From NCBI GenBank assembly GCA_019022495.1, contig JAFEKR010000006.1:868001-932000 (forward strand): a stretch of DNA of 64,000 nt, in the 5' to 3' direction. This DNA is from Epichloe hybrida (lineage: Eukaryota > Ascomycota > Sordariomycetes > Hypocreales > Clavicipitaceae). Shown here one piece after another: positions 22,643 to 34,069 of this stretch. A program made the translations under genes and the position numbers. A model generated the notes under the pieces. It saw only the letters and a program-made list of their open reading frames with translations. It searched no databases and had not been told where the DNA came from. Numbering within the stretch: position 1 is the first letter of the stretch; the number at the start of each line of letters is the position of its first letter.

Positions 22643-23606
22643 TCACGCCCCTAGGCGCACCTCTTCGGTCCTCTGCTCGACCGTCCCCAGTAAAGGATCT
22701 AATTGGTTTGGGTCCCGCATCCCGGCGGTGACATCGTCTGGTGACAGGCCCGACGTGTACAATTTCTGTATAATCAAGAATAATGATTAGTAAGAGTCAG
22801 CTAGTGGCTTTGTGACAAGAATGGGAGAAGAAGAAGAGAGAGAAAACTAAAACGAGGATAGGATTTTCTTCTTCTTCTTCTTTTTTTCTCACCTTCTTGA
22901 CGTCCTCGAATTCTGCCTCCTTGGCCGTATACTCCCGTATAACATGTTGCGCCTCAAAGTCCACATATACTCTTGTGTCGCGAATCCGAACAATGACGTT
23001 GTCCAACCGCATGAATAGCCTGCACAGCAACAGCATTCTCTTCTCGTGGACCCGCACCTTGGCGCTGTAGATGGAGATGCCGTTGTCATCCAGCTCGCTT
23101 TCGTACAGGACGACCTCGTCAAAGAACAGGATGGGGTCGCGGCGCTTGAGTAGCTCGATGGGGATCTTGGCCTCGGCCGAGGGCTTGAGCTCTGGTGGCG
23201 GCGAGGTGACTGAGCCGGCGTACGTGGTCGAGTAGCTCCAGTCGTAGGGCTTGACGACCTCCTTGATCTTCTGGGTCTGCGTCTCGCGCGTGCTCTCCCA
23301 GTCCCGCGCGTAGGCGACCCTGAGCATGTGCTTGTCGGTCTTGTCGACGGCGTCGAGCGCGTCGGGGGCGTTGAACTCGATGGACCATCCTGTGGGGCGG
23401 TGCGCGATGGACACGAGGTTGTCGCCGAAGATCATTTCGGGGACGGGGATGCCCAGCTTGGCGGTGAGTCGGTCGATGGCGCCGGCCTTGGAGATGGGCA
23501 GCTTGCGCGTCGAGATGGTGAAGGGGCCTTGGGTGTGTGTTTTGGTGGCGGACGCGAGGTCGTCGGGCGTCGGAAAGGGCTCGTTGAAGTCGGTTATGTG
23601 GTTCAT
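22643..23606 (-). CDS. TIP41: TIP41-like TOR pathway regulator
   Basis: Exons are 23606-22893 and 22765-22643 with a 127-bp intron (donor GTGAGA, acceptor TATACAG), encoding 278 aa. Tip41 binds Tap42 or type 2A-like phosphatases downstream of TOR kinase. The whole protein has the family layout: an N-terminal FTISTRKLPISKAGAIDRL, then IPVPEMIFGDN, the DWSYSTTYAG motif, FFDEVVLYESELDDNGI, and RMLLLCRLFMRLDNV. Exon 2 supplies a tail beginning KLYTSGLSPDDV. The start is the ATG of MNHITDF; the in-frame codons before it are a low-complexity Asn/Lys run. Confidence 0.93.
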
Positions 23607-23967
23607 CGTTTTGTTTTGTTTTGTTTTGTTTTTATTGTTATTCTTCTTTGGCAACGACGACGGGTAGCTGTGATTATGCTTTGATGCTGGGCGAAGTTGT
23701 TGTTGTCGTGTCCTTGGAGGGGCGATGGTTGGTACAGTGGGGGGGGGGGGCGGATGTTACTTGGTGGGGTTGACCAGCAGAGCACCGTGGGGGTCGAAGC
23801 CAAGTCCGGCAGCTGTACTCCGTAGCTCGCTGTGTCAGATTGCATGGCAGCGGGCTGCGAGTGTGCTATCATAATCATATACTGTAATTGATCACATGAA
23901 GTCGCTAATGAGGACCCTGATGACACCCAAGAATACCTGGTCTACAATAAGAGCATACCTTCCTATG
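23607..23967. other. Intergenic, TIP41 promoter side
   Basis: Contains a G run (23741-23750), a TACTCCGTA motif (23816-23824) and the upstream flank of the tRNA gene. No coding region. Confidence 0.5.
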
Positions 23968-24039
23968 GGTGTGCTGGCGCAATGGTAGCGCGTAGTCCTC
24001 CTAAGACTAAGGTTCAGGGTTCGAGTCCCTGGTACATCG
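23968..24039 (+). tRNA. tRNA-Arg (anticodon CCT)
   Basis: 72-nt cloverleaf with no intron. The acceptor stem pairs GGTGTGC with GTACATC (two G-U pairs). The D arm is GCGC-AATGGTA-GCGC, the anticodon arm TAGTC-CTCCTAA-GACTA with CCT at positions 34-36 (24000-24002), and the T arm CAGGG-TTCGAGT-CCCTG. The discriminator base is G. Internal promoter elements are intact: A box TGGCGCAATGG and B box GGTTCGAGTCC. It decodes AGG. Confidence 0.95.
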
Positions 24040-24051
24040 GGGCTAACTTAG

Positions 24052-24084
24052 TTTTGCGACTCGTTTGTCTTCTTAAATTTTTTT
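24052..24084 (+). terminator. RNA polymerase III termination signals
   Basis: A T4 run at 24052-24055, 12 nt after the tRNA, is followed by a T7 run at 24078-24084. These are the usual Pol III stop signals. Confidence 0.7.
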
Positions 24085-24197
24085 GGAAGAAATTAGCATT
24101 GGAAAAGCTTGTACAGGTGTTGCTAATTTTCAAAAGACTTCATTTTTCCTTCATGGCTATGGCTAGTGCATTGGAATTGTGGTCATAAACATTCGTT

Positions 24198-24587
24198 TTA
24201 GTAGCTAAACTCAGCTAGTGGGAAAGTTAATGCATATACGGAGTATGTAATGTAGTAAGAGAAACCATTTTGAATTCCTCTGCCTAATTCCCAAATACTT
24301 CCAGCTACCAACTGCGTCCCGTTCTCGCAGTTTGCTTGATGACTGGCGTGACGGGGACCGGGTAGACAAATTATAGCACAGGTGGGATAATCTGCGGAGA
24401 AGGTGAAGGCGGAGCGAAGCGGCTTTGTTTGAGTAATGTGCATCCATCCCGAGTTGAAGTCGAAGACGTACGCCTTGCCGTCCATGTCAGAGACGATGTT
24501 GTGAGAAGAGACCGTGGGTGGCACATGTGTGCACTCCACGTCACGTGATATGTGACCGAGGCGACGAATTCCAATTTTAACGTACAT
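24198..24587 (-). other. Possible kinase-like gene fragment
   Basis: An ATG-started frame on the minus strand has coding-like third positions in its first half. It reads SHNIVSDMDGKAYVFDFNSGW, which resembles the catalytic-loop and DF(G/N) region of kinase-fold phosphotransferases. No flanking N- or C-lobe could be found, so this is at best a relic. It may also be chance. Confidence 0.2.
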
Positions 24588-25466
24588 AAAAAGAAGTCAG
24601 AGTAGAACAGGCTTTTTACCTAATGCAGTGAAAGACTCATCGTTGATTGGAGGGTGGACAGTTCATCCATGTAACCCCATAATACTAGTCCATACTAGCC
24701 CTGCGTGGCTTACCCGATTAGTCAACTGAAAGAGAGAAGAGAAACAAAGTCCCTTGTTCCTACTACAGGTACGAAGCATATCGAAGAAGTTGGAAATGGA
24801 TGAGGCCTCAACAGACTTTCGTATGTACGAAGTTTTTTTTCGATTGCAAAAGTCTGAATGCCGCTACCAAGGCAGAACAAGCTCTCCCTCTCAAATAGAG
24901 TTCTCGAACTTCTCGCAACTCCTAGAATGCAAAAGGAATGCAAAAGCCATTTGCTTTCTGAGCAACAGCGTCATGCTTCGCTCCCATCGTCACCCATCGT
25001 CCAGCAGTTGCTATTCTGGGCTCGGACACTGGCTTGGGAATTTTTTCCATCTGTCCTCGAGCAAGGGCAGGTTTGGGAAGCTTAGCTTTCTCTCTAGAAC
25101 TCTACCTTGAACTCTTGGACGGACCAAGATTCAGGGTTCAGGGGGCTGGTCCAATGCAGGTAAATTAGCTCTCGACGTGCCTTAGAAGAAAGTCAAATAA
25201 AGGATTCTACACACAAATCGCCTTTCCCCAGGTTTCCACGCCCAACTTGAAGTGGATTCACCCGCATCATTTTACTTTGTCGAGTGTGACAAGAGCTTAT
25301 CCTGGGATGATTCTTCTCTGAGTTTCTGCGGAGGGAACCCGTATTAAGGGTGCTTCATACAAATTAGCCTTTGAGTGCCTTGCTTTTACGCCCATACTTA
25401 CATTTCAGTGGATGAAAAAAAAAAAATTTGAGCGCCTCAATGAACTCAGTTTCAGCTGGACTTTTC
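24588..25466. other. Intergenic
   Basis: No gene supported. The sequence is of mixed composition, with no repeats or RNA structures recognised. Confidence 0.4.
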
Positions 25467-25680
25467 TATATAAGAAAGCCCATCCCCCCCCCAGCACTCC
25501 TGTTTTCTCTCTCTCTCTCTCGTCCATCTCATCTTCACTCCAAAAGCTAGCAATTGAAACAACTTTTAGTTCTCTCCAGCAGCTACCATCATCACAAAAC
25601 AACCACCATCACAAAAACAACCACAATCACCAAAACAACCACATACTACCTACAATCTACTGAGAAAGCACATAGTCACC
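25467..25680 (+). promoter_or_regulatory. Promoter and leader of the 401-aa gene
   Basis: A TATATAA box at 25467-25473 is followed by a C run, a CT repeat (about 25508-25523) and a long ACAACC/CACAAAA-rich leader reaching the ATG at 25681. This is a well-formed, TATA-containing fungal promoter and suggests a strongly or conditionally expressed gene. Confidence 0.6.
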
Positions 25681-26886
25681 ATGACTACTTTCTACAACGT
25701 CGATGGCGCGGGCAATCCTTTCCTTGCATGGCTACTCCAATGCAACGCCGAGGCATCGTATACTGCCTCCCCCGTCTCTTATTATCCCCACCCGGCATCT
25801 CCTTCTCCTGCTTCCTCCTTCTCCATCATCTCTTCTCCCGAAGTCGCGTCGCCAACGCAGACTCCTCCCATCCCCGACTGGGAGCCAGAAGATGAACAGC
25901 TCGGACGGAAATCCAAGAAGTCTATCAAGAAGCGCGGCATCAGGTACTTCCTATACAAGCTGGATGAGTGCAACTACAACAAGTCGGCCCAGCGATGGAG
26001 CCAGTTCCCCGACGCGCAGCCCGAGGACGTCGAGATCCCCGGCAAGTACCAGACGACACCGTTGATGCTCCACGACCGGCTCGACCCCTCCACTCTCCTG
26101 CAATGCCAGCGGTGCGGGACCCGATGTGACTTGGACTACAACATCGTGGACCAAGATCAGGACACCGCTGCTGACGAGCAAGACGTCGCCGTACACATCT
26201 TGTCTTATGTCCACTGTCCCCTCAATTCAGTGCGACAATGCAGCGTCAAGAGCCGTCCCGAATGGGACGCAGGCGAGACGCGGATGTTCCAGACCAAAAA
26301 AGTAAAGGTCTCGGGGGAATTGGAGCAACACCTCTTGACGATGAGGGCGACAAAGATCAGCCCCAAGGTCTTTGAAGAGCACGACATCAGGCCCGTCCAT
26401 CGGGACATCTACAACGCTTACCGGGGCCTCCGGGTGCTCTGGCACCGCCTGCTCCTGAACCGTCGAATCGAGCCCGACTATTTTGAAGACGACAACATCG
26501 ATAGTCTTCCGCTCTGGGGCGACCTGATGACCGATGTCACCCTGGTTGAGAAACAGCTCATCAGCCACGAGCACAAGGAGCTGGTGTACGGGATCACTCC
26601 CGAAGGCGCCGACTATTTGCACCGATGGAAGTCAGAATGGGAAAAGGAGCTGGGCTGGCTCAACGCCTTTGCTGGCTGGCAAGGACGCATGCCTCCTGCC
26701 GAGCTCCCCAGGTGTCGATCCATGGCTGAGAAAGTCGGACTCGGGCTAAAGGCCCTGGCTGAGGCGGAGGAGAAGCTCGACGGCAAGTACGACAACTTGC
26801 AGCGGTTTGACACGGCAAAGGTTCAGGCTCGTGCCCTGTTCCGGGGGCTGCACAGCGCATTGGTGTCTATTTCTTCTGTTTCTTAG
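25681..26886 (+). CDS. Unrecognised 401-aa protein
   Basis: Single exon with a good start context (CACCATGAC). The first 80 residues are rich in Ser, Pro and Ala and appear disordered. A basic stretch (GRKSKKSIKKRGIRYFLYKLDECNY) follows. A Cys group, CQRCGTRC at about residue 141-148, with further Cys near 181 and 188, could bind metal. The C-terminal half is predicted mostly helical by eye, with several Trp (WKSEWEKELGWLNAFAGW). No signal peptide or membrane segment is visible. I do not recognise the family. Third-position GC matches neighbouring genes, so it is probably native. Confidence 0.75.
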   Translation: MTTFYNVDGAGNPFLAWLLQCNAEASYTASPVSYYPHPASPSPASSFSIISSPEVASPTQTPPIPDWEPEDEQLGRKSKKSIKKRGIRYFLYKLDECNYNKSAQRWSQFPDAQPEDVEIPGKYQTTPLMLHDRLDPSTLLQCQRCGTRCDLDYNIVDQDQDTAADEQDVAVHILSYVHCPLNSVRQCSVKSRPEWDAGETRMFQTKKVKVSGELEQHLLTMRATKISPKVFEEHDIRPVHRDIYNAYRGLRVLWHRLLLNRRIEPDYFEDDNIDSLPLWGDLMTDVTLVEKQLISHEHKELVYGITPEGADYLHRWKSEWEKELGWLNAFAGWQGRMPPAELPRCRSMAEKVGLGLKALAEAEEKLDGKYDNLQRFDTAKVQARALFRGLHSALVSISSVS

Positions 26887-27454
26887 GCGGAAAGGAGGAA
26901 GGGAGGATCGAGGGCTGTTTTCTTGTTCTTGTTTTGTTGGTTCATCTTCCGTGAGGTGCAACTTGTTATGCATTCGGGGTATTTGTTCATTACAAGGCCG
27001 CATAAATTGCCGCCAAGCGTTTTGTCACAGGAAAAAAAAGCAAATTACCATCATTCCTTGCTCCCACATACAGGCCTTTTTGATTCATCGTGCAGCGAAT
27101 GTATAAGATTAGTGAAATGTTGTAGTTCTTGCAAGTGCATCTCCATGATCTCGTGCGAAAGGAGGTGGGTGAGCACTGAGTGGAGGTGGTTGACGGTTGC
27201 CGTGACAACCCATCACCACCCGGCTTTTGTTTTGGCTCGACCTTTACCCACCCACAACGGGCCATCCAGAAGTACAGACAAACGCCAGACCCCGGCCAGC
27301 ATTCAGCATTCAGCATTCAGCATTCAGCCCAGCCTACCTACCTACCTACCTAATACTCATGATGGCCCAGTAGAGATAACAGAGCTGCCCGTTGCTTGCT
27401 ACTCTCCCACACTCCATCATCTTGAGCTCGCGTCGATATCTGTGTCGTCCCCAA
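26887..27454. other. Intergenic with short tandem repeats
   Basis: Separates the 401-aa gene and Aurora kinase. It contains five copies of CATTCAG (about 27297-27328) and a CTAC/TACC repeat (27334-27351) in the Aurora leader. Confidence 0.5.
27297..27351. repeat. CATTCAG and CTAC tandem repeats
   Basis: A 7-bp tandem array is followed at once by a 4-bp array, about 105 bp before the Aurora kinase ATG. Confidence 0.85.
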
Positions 27455-28865
27455 ATGGCTACCCGCACTCTTGAGACGCGCTTCGAGCGCCTGGTCGTTG
27501 CAGATGACAACGATGGCAGTGAAGGCACCAGCAAGCTCCATGCCAAGGGCAAGGTAAGCAGCCCTTCCCTTCGGATCGGGAAAGATGCTCACGGGGCCGT
27601 CTTCACGTCTCTACACATGCGTCGCAGAGAAGAGAGAGAAACGAGAGCTGACACCTTTTTTTTTTTTTGTCTGTCATGGCAGATCCTGGCATCGTCCTCG
27701 TCATCAGGCCAACACCCCCCGGGAAGCTCTCGAACACAGCTGTTCAAGGTCGCTTTGCAGACTCAGACTCACAGCGCCGTCGCCGCCGTGACTCTCCCCT
27801 CGCAAGCCGTCCAGCGAAAACCCAACAATCCCGCCTCTCCCACGCGCAAGCCGGTGCCGTCCTCAGCAGCCGCCGCTCGGGCGTCCTCGTCCAGCAGCAG
27901 CGTCGACGACGCCGAGGGGAAAAGCGTTCTCGTCTGCCAGCCTCGTGTGCCGAAGCAGTTCCACCTGGGCATGTTTGAGATTGGTCGGCCGCTGGGCAAG
28001 GGCAAGTTCGGGCGGGTGTACCTCGCTCGAGAGCGCTCCAGCGGCTTCATCTGCGCGCTCAAGGTCCTGCACAAGAACGAGCTGCAGAGCGGCGGCGTGG
28101 AGCGCCAGGTCCGTCGGGAGATTGAGATCCAGAGCAACCTTCGGCACCCCAACGTCTTGCAGATGTTCGGCCACTTCCACGACAACAAGCGGGTGTTCCT
28201 GATCCTGGAGTTCGCCGGCAAGGGCGAGCTGTACAAGCATCTTCGCAGGGAGAGCCGCTTCCCCGAGTGGAGGGCCGCGCAGTACATTGCTCAGATGGCG
28301 TCTGCTCTGAGGTACCTGCACCGCAAGCATGTCATTCACAGGGATATCAAGCCCGAGAACATCTTGGTCGGCATCCATGGCGAGCTCAAGATTTCGGATT
28401 TTGGCTGGAGCGTACATGCTCCTAATAACAGGCGAAAGACCATGTGCGGCACCCTGGATTACTTGCCGCCAGAGATGATCAAGCCTGGGTCGTCGGAGAA
28501 CTACTACACCGAAAAGGTCGACTTGTGGAGCTTGGGTGTGTTGACGTACGAGTTTCTTGTCGGCGAGGCGCCCTTTGAGGACACACCCGTCATGACGCAG
28601 CGAAGGATAGCGAGGGCCGACATGTCTGTCCCGTCGTTTGTTAGCTCCGAGGCGGGTGATCTCATCAAGCGGGTACGTCCAATCTAGAGCTGGCTTGACT
28701 GTACTTGGTCTTCTCGTCGTGTCTGTTTTGCTAATTAGGCGCTCACAGCTTCTTGTGCTTGACCCGGAGAAGAGAATCTCTCTTGACCAGGTTCAGGTTC
28801 ATCCTTGGATCCTGAAGCACTGCGTCAAGGGAGAGCGGGCGAGCAACCGCGAGAGAGGATATTGA
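27455..28865 (+). CDS. IPL1: Aurora-family protein kinase (Ipl1/Ark1)
   Basis: Exons are 27455-27553, 27683-28672 and 28749-28865 (introns 129 and 76 bp), encoding 401 aa. Aurora kinases act in chromosome bi-orientation, spindle checkpoint and cytokinesis as part of the chromosomal passenger complex. The first 130 residues are Ser-rich. The kinase domain starts [18 protein letters not shown] (about 132). It has the ALKVL lysine, [10 protein letters not shown] (about 252), DFGWSVHAP (about 272) and the Aurora activation loop [34 protein letters not shown] closes the domain in exon 3. Intron 1 has good borders (GTAAGC, GGCAG) but is a multiple of three with no in-frame stop, so retention would add 43 residues. 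Confidence 0.93.
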
Positions 28866-29297
28866 AGCATTGGGGGAGGGGGGGGGGGGGTTAATATGCA
28901 AAACAGTTGACCATATGTCGGAGTTGAATGTCCCGGAAATAATGAGGACGCAAACGGAGTTGGGTGTTTAATGATTTGATGGGTTTCCTTTTCTTTTTTT
29001 GTTCGTCGATTTCGTCTCGGCGTTTCACACGCATGGAATGGAGTCATTGATATCATTCGTGTATTTGTATTTATTGGTCTCGTCATCGATCCCATAGCTT
29101 TCACGACTTCTTCCTGGATGACGAAACTTGTCCATTATTGGCAGCACATTGCTATGAGGTAGTCGCCAATTCTGGGTATCATCAATGTATTGAGGAAGAC
29201 GTTGCAAAATTTGTGTCCCCCTCAACGCCGTCGTCTGGTGGAGATTATGCACTAGTATACAGAAAGTTATCGTGACATGGCCTCGTGTCCCCATCCA
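28866..29297. other. Convergent 3' intergenic region
   Basis: Between the 3' ends of Aurora kinase and ATP23. It includes a G run near 28876-28889. Nothing coding is supported. Confidence 0.5.
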
Positions 29298-30254
29298 TCA
29301 CCTATATACCTCATCAAACGGCCTAGTATCGGCAAAGCATGAATCCCAGACCTCGTTGACGACCTTTGTGGCCTGAACATCATCCTTGCACCGTGGTCGG
29401 GCCATGACCGATTGTATGGCTCTTCTTCGGACGCAGTTCTGAAACTGTTGAGTGACTGACCACTGGCCACGCGTAAAGGCTTCTCTTGTCCATCGGCATT
29501 CGCCACTGAGCATTGAAGCCCGAATCTGCAAGAGTCAACGTGTCAGTAAAGATGCGGCAGTCATGTAGGTGTCATATTCCCCAAGACAAGAACCCCATGG
29601 TGTGTGTTTGTCGTGCTGCTCGCGCCTCTTTTTCTCTCGTTGCCCGGATTCGTGGCTCACCTCTGTGCATGCAGCATGCTTCAAGTCCTTGTCTCCGGTC
29701 CAGTCCATCTTCCATCGCAGATGGTCCCACGCATGCACCATTTCGTGTGCGACCGTGTCTTCCATGTGCTTACGGTCTCGCATCTCGTTGGCACAGATCA
29801 GGATGCCGTGCTTGGGATCGAAGCCACCTGCCTGGCGGTTCACGGTGCCGTCCTCCCCGAGCCGTGAGGGACATCGACGACAGACAATGTTGGACGCGTC
29901 AAGCTTGCCGTTGAGGTCCTTGATCTTGTCCGAGAGGAAACGAACTACGGGGGAATGGACGAATAGCCAATCCCGGTACTCTTCGCAGCGCTTACAGTCC
30001 CGCTCCTCGTGGACTTTGTAGCGCCATTCTCGGTAGTGAAACTGGCCTTCCCTGGTCATCCGCCCGGACAGGATGTTGAAGTAATTCATCCACCACTTGG
30101 TTTCTGGATCGAAGCCCGTGCGGGCAGGATCGTTGAGAAGCTCCTGGGGACGATTTGGTTGTCTCGCATTTGCGTCTGCATTTGCTTTTACATTTCCGTT
30201 GTCGCTTGGCGCGCCAACTTCGGGCGCGGACGGCGTGGTGCTCGAAGACGCCAT
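29298..30254 (-). CDS. ATP23: Mitochondrial inner membrane metalloprotease Atp23
   Basis: Exons are 30254-29661 and 29525-29298 with a 135-bp intron (donor GTGAGC, acceptor TTGCAG), encoding 273 aa. Atp23 sits on the intermembrane-space side of the inner membrane, processes the Atp6 precursor and helps assemble the F1Fo-ATP synthase. The metalloprotease motif HEMVHAWD is at residues 170-177. Upstream are [12 protein letters not shown] and IVCRRCPSR, the conserved cysteines of the family. The C-terminal exon carries [18 protein letters not shown]. The start is the ATG of MASSST, after which the sequence is of low complexity until about residue 40. Confidence 0.95.
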
Positions 30255-32307
30255 CTCTTGATAATCCCGTTGTAACCCTAAAAGCGGAAGCAACGGCCTG
30301 GCCCTTTTTGAACTCGTTTTTTTGGAAGGGGGGGGGGTCCTTTTTTTTATTGGCTTTCCCGTCTTCTCGGCCTCTCTATTTTTTTTTCCTCCCCTCTTCT
30401 TGTTTGATTGTCTTTGCGTCCGCCAGGTTTCAGAATAGGGGGTTGCTAATAATTGGATCTGCGAGAGGGGGACACGGCCACCTTTTGGGTGGAGGGTTGT
30501 CGTCGCTGACTGGATGTTCTCTGATGGAATTGTGGATTGTCGAAAAATGACAGGCCGGCCGGCAGGATGATATTTCGGGTCGAGGTTTGCGGGTTCTCGC
30601 GTTAGGGGGGCGGAGGCTTCTGAAGACAAAAGGCCAGTGTTTTTACCACAGGAAAGGTGGTATGGAGTCAACTGGTATGGTGGCAGATGGTTGTCGTTTG
30701 TTGGGGAACGAAACATGTACATACGCATGTACCTTGGGTCACTGAATGCGCATGCCGCGTTATTAGTCCTAATCTAGACTAAGCGGTCCACACACCTAAC
30801 TTTAATGTGGCTTGCGGTAATTGATTTGTAATATCAACTAAGATAGCTGTATATGCAATATTGAAAATTATTACTATTATTTAAGCTATTATAATTGCTG
30901 CTATGCTAGCATTAAATTAAGGAGTAGTTAACTCTCTATTATGTGTGCCTTAAATAATTACTATTAGAATTATGTTATGGGCTGGCCCCTAGGCGCCTGC
31001 TATTGGGCGTCGATATGATGTTAAGAAACTTGAGGTGGGAAGAAAGGAAGGTAGGATGCCTGTCCCTTACGGAGTATTGTGCCCCTCATGTCCCCTCATA
31101 TCCCCTAGCTATCTTATGTTCAGCCCCTGACTTCTGTGCGCTACAACTATTGCTTGGATAAAGCCCAACCCTTTACATTTCAATTACTATAAGTCCCTTG
31201 CTGACTTACTAGGTATTGATAGCGGTAATCACGTCTTCTGCAGTTATATAAAATAGCCATATTTTGGAGAATAATATAATAAAGGGTATTTACAAAAAAC
31301 CTGATTGTATTGTGTTGCGTTACATTGCGTTGTGTTACGTTGCGTTATGTTACACTACATATATTATAAGACTTTTCATAATAATAAAAGGAAGAAAGTT
31401 TGTATAGAAAAGGCTATAAATACCATGGTGAGCCACTTACATTCGCTACTAAAGAGAGCTAGTATATTTAGCAAGGGATTAGGTGGAAAGGTACTTCTTC
31501 CGTTTCAGGACTCACGCGGTATGCGCATTTATGTAGTGACCCAAGGTACATGCGTATGTACATGTTCTGTCCTTGTCAAAATCACTAGCACGGACATGGA
31601 TTTCAGTCTCTGGCCGCGAGACTGGCCAACCAGCCGCCGCAGCGGTGAAAAAATTCTGCCACCTCTATGCCCTTTCACGTCGATCGCGCCGCGCTTGGAC
31701 AGGCGCGACAGAACCCGGGCGGTGAGCGCCCCACACAAAAGGGACTTCCACAGCCTGGAAGTACCTCGGCGCACCAAGCAGCGCCGCAAATGTACCTACG
31801 GATCCGTACTCCGTAGAGCACTAACCAATTCCCTTCAAGCTGCACGAAGCCGCCTGGAGTCCGCATGGGCCCAGCTTGACTCGCTCAGCCGCCTATGACG
31901 ACTGGCGCAGCCCGCTTTGCGGGTCCGGCGTCGGCCCAGGATTTCCAAACACGATGGAATGTCAACGTTCCATAGGTGATGCAACACAGCGGCAGGACAC
32001 GCCTTCAAGATGGCGGACGAGGCATTTACGGAGTCGAAAAGTAAGTTTAGCAGCATGTGAGAAAGCCTGTGACGTACGGAGTACGCCTCAGAGTTTTGCG
32101 GCCATGTACTTTCGTACTTGTCAGCCGATTCTCCTCGAGCTGTTTTGGAGGGGTTCAGGTTCATCGCCGTCGTTGTCATTTTCCGATCTCATCTCAAAAG
32201 CATCCTGTATTAATTTTTCCCCAAAAACAAAAGCCGCCAAAGCCTTTCATGGACCTGGCCTCGGTCTTGTCTCCCTTGCTAATTCTTCATGATCAAAAGC
32301 CGCCGAG
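30255..32307. other. Gene-free 2-kb interval with AT-rich relic
   Basis: Spans the ATP23 promoter, an AT-rich segment (about 30770-31420), a stretch of imperfect TTGCGTTA/TTGTGTTA repeats (about 31300-31350) and the PRO1 promoter. TACGGAGTA motifs lie at 31068, 31807 (reverse) and 32075. No convincing coding region was found. Confidence 0.5.
30770..31420. other. AT-rich, possibly RIP-altered relic
   Basis: Composition shifts to AT-rich with many TA dinucleotides, like the retroelement at 9270-18005, and then returns to normal. No terminal repeats or protein motifs were identified, so its origin is unproven. Confidence 0.4.
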
Positions 32308-34069
32308 ATGAAGCGCTCAAGAAGTCAGCAGACTATTGTCATCAAGCTGGGTAAGTGTTCCCTGGTGTGAACCCCAACGTTTACCCCCAATGGTGGCCGG
32401 CTTCTTTGATGGCAAGTTGTCAGATGTATCGTTGGTCACTGCGGTCTAACCGGCTTTGCCTTGGCAGGGACGAGTTCCATCGTGGATGAAAAAACTCATG
32501 AACCTCTGTTGCCCATCCTTACCTTGATTGTGGACACCGCCTACAAGCTGAGAAAGAATGGCCACAGAGTTGTTATTGTCTCTTCCGGAGCCATTGGAGT
32601 CGGTCTCCGGAGAATGGAGGTTGACAAGCGTCCCAAGCACCTCGCACAGCTTCAGGTACGCCGAAGTGATACACTATGCTTTCGGTTGTCCTCTTTCAAA
32701 ACATCCGCTAACATGGCTTCCCATTCTAGGCCTTGGCGGCAATTGGTCAATGTCGTTTAATGAGTCTTTGGGACAGCCTTTTTGGCCATTTGTCACAGCC
32801 AATTGCTCAAATTTTGTTGACCAGAAATGATATTGCCGATGTAAGTGCCATCCGCACCCTTTGCTGTGGCCCAAAACAATTCCTCATGGGGGCTTTGTAT
32901 CTGGATTTCTTGTACAATATTTGCCGCAGGAAACTGACTCTTTGCTTCTTGTTACTTTGAACAGCGCACACGGTATTTGAATGCCCAAAATACCGTCAAT
33001 CAACTTCTTGACATGGGCGTCATTCCCATTGTCAACGAGAACGACACCCTTGCCGTTTCTGAAATCAAATTCGGCGACAACGATACTCTCTCTGCTATTA
33101 CCGCAGCCATGATCCATGCCGACCTTTTGTTCCTCATGACGGATGTGGACTGTCTCTACGACAAGAACCCTCGAACGCACCCCGATGCCAAGCCCATTGA
33201 AATCGTAGACGACTTTTCCGTTCTCGAAGCAGATGGTGAGCTTGACCTTCTTCCCCCGCACTCTGCACTCTGCACTCTGCCGAGCTTCTTTTTTTCGATT
33301 GTGGAACTAACTGATTGCCCAAATAGTTTCAAGTGCCGGGTCTTTATTGGGAACAGGCGGCATGAGCACCAAGATCATCGCTGCCAAGCTAGGCACGTTG
33401 GCGGGTGTGACCACAATAATTACCCGGTCTTCCAACCCGGGCAACATTCTCGCCATCGTTCGTTACTTGCATGCATTGAAGCTAGCCAACGGGAACCCAT
33501 CATCTGCATCTGACTCTGATGACCACAGCGTGCATAGTGGCAGCGAGCCTCCGCTGTCTCGTACCACGACGTCACTGAACCTCATGGACCCCTCCATCAT
33601 CAACATGGATGATGAACTCTCCCCTCCACTACATACGCGGTTCATGCCATGCAGTGATCCCATCTCAGATCGCTACTTCTGGCTGCTGCATACACCAACA
33701 CCCCATGGTACCTTGTTCATTGATGAAGGGTGCCACCGAGCCTTGTTGGACAAGGCCGGGCTGCTCCCCGTTGGCATCGTTGACATCGCGGGTAACTTTG
33801 CACAGCATGAGGTGGTGCGTCTAGCGGTCGTCAACCGCCGATCCACACCCACCGCTGACGGCCAGATGTGGGATGGCGAGCCTCTCGAGGTTGGTCGTGC
33901 CTTGGTCAACTATGCCTCCGCAGAAATTACCAGAATCATGGGACACCAGAGCACTGATATTCATGGCATCCTCGGCTACGCTGATAGCGAGTATGTCGCT
34001 CAGCGATCACACATTGGCTTTTTCAGAAAAGACAGTCGACCTGCCACTCCAATTAGCGACCTCTTCTGA
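32308..34069 (+). CDS. PRO1: Glutamate 5-kinase, first step of proline synthesis
   Basis: Five exons, 32308-32350, 32468-32655, 32730-32840, 32965-33235 and 33327-34069, encode 451 aa. All junctions have GT-AG borders and agree in phase. The enzyme phosphorylates L-glutamate to gamma-glutamyl phosphate in the cytosol. The amino-acid kinase domain shows TIVIKLGTSS at the N terminus, [12 protein letters not shown], the [17 protein letters not shown] active-site loop, [16 protein letters not shown] and [13 protein letters not shown]. The C-terminal part (about residue 345 on) matches a PUA domain, ending before the GFFRKDSRP tail. A Ser-rich insertion ([14 protein letters not shown]) lies between the two, as in other fungal forms. 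Confidence 0.95.

Noticed and set aside
31305..31898. Open frame starting in TTGCGTTA repeats
   Set aside because: Begins in repeat DNA and shows no domain or codon bias.
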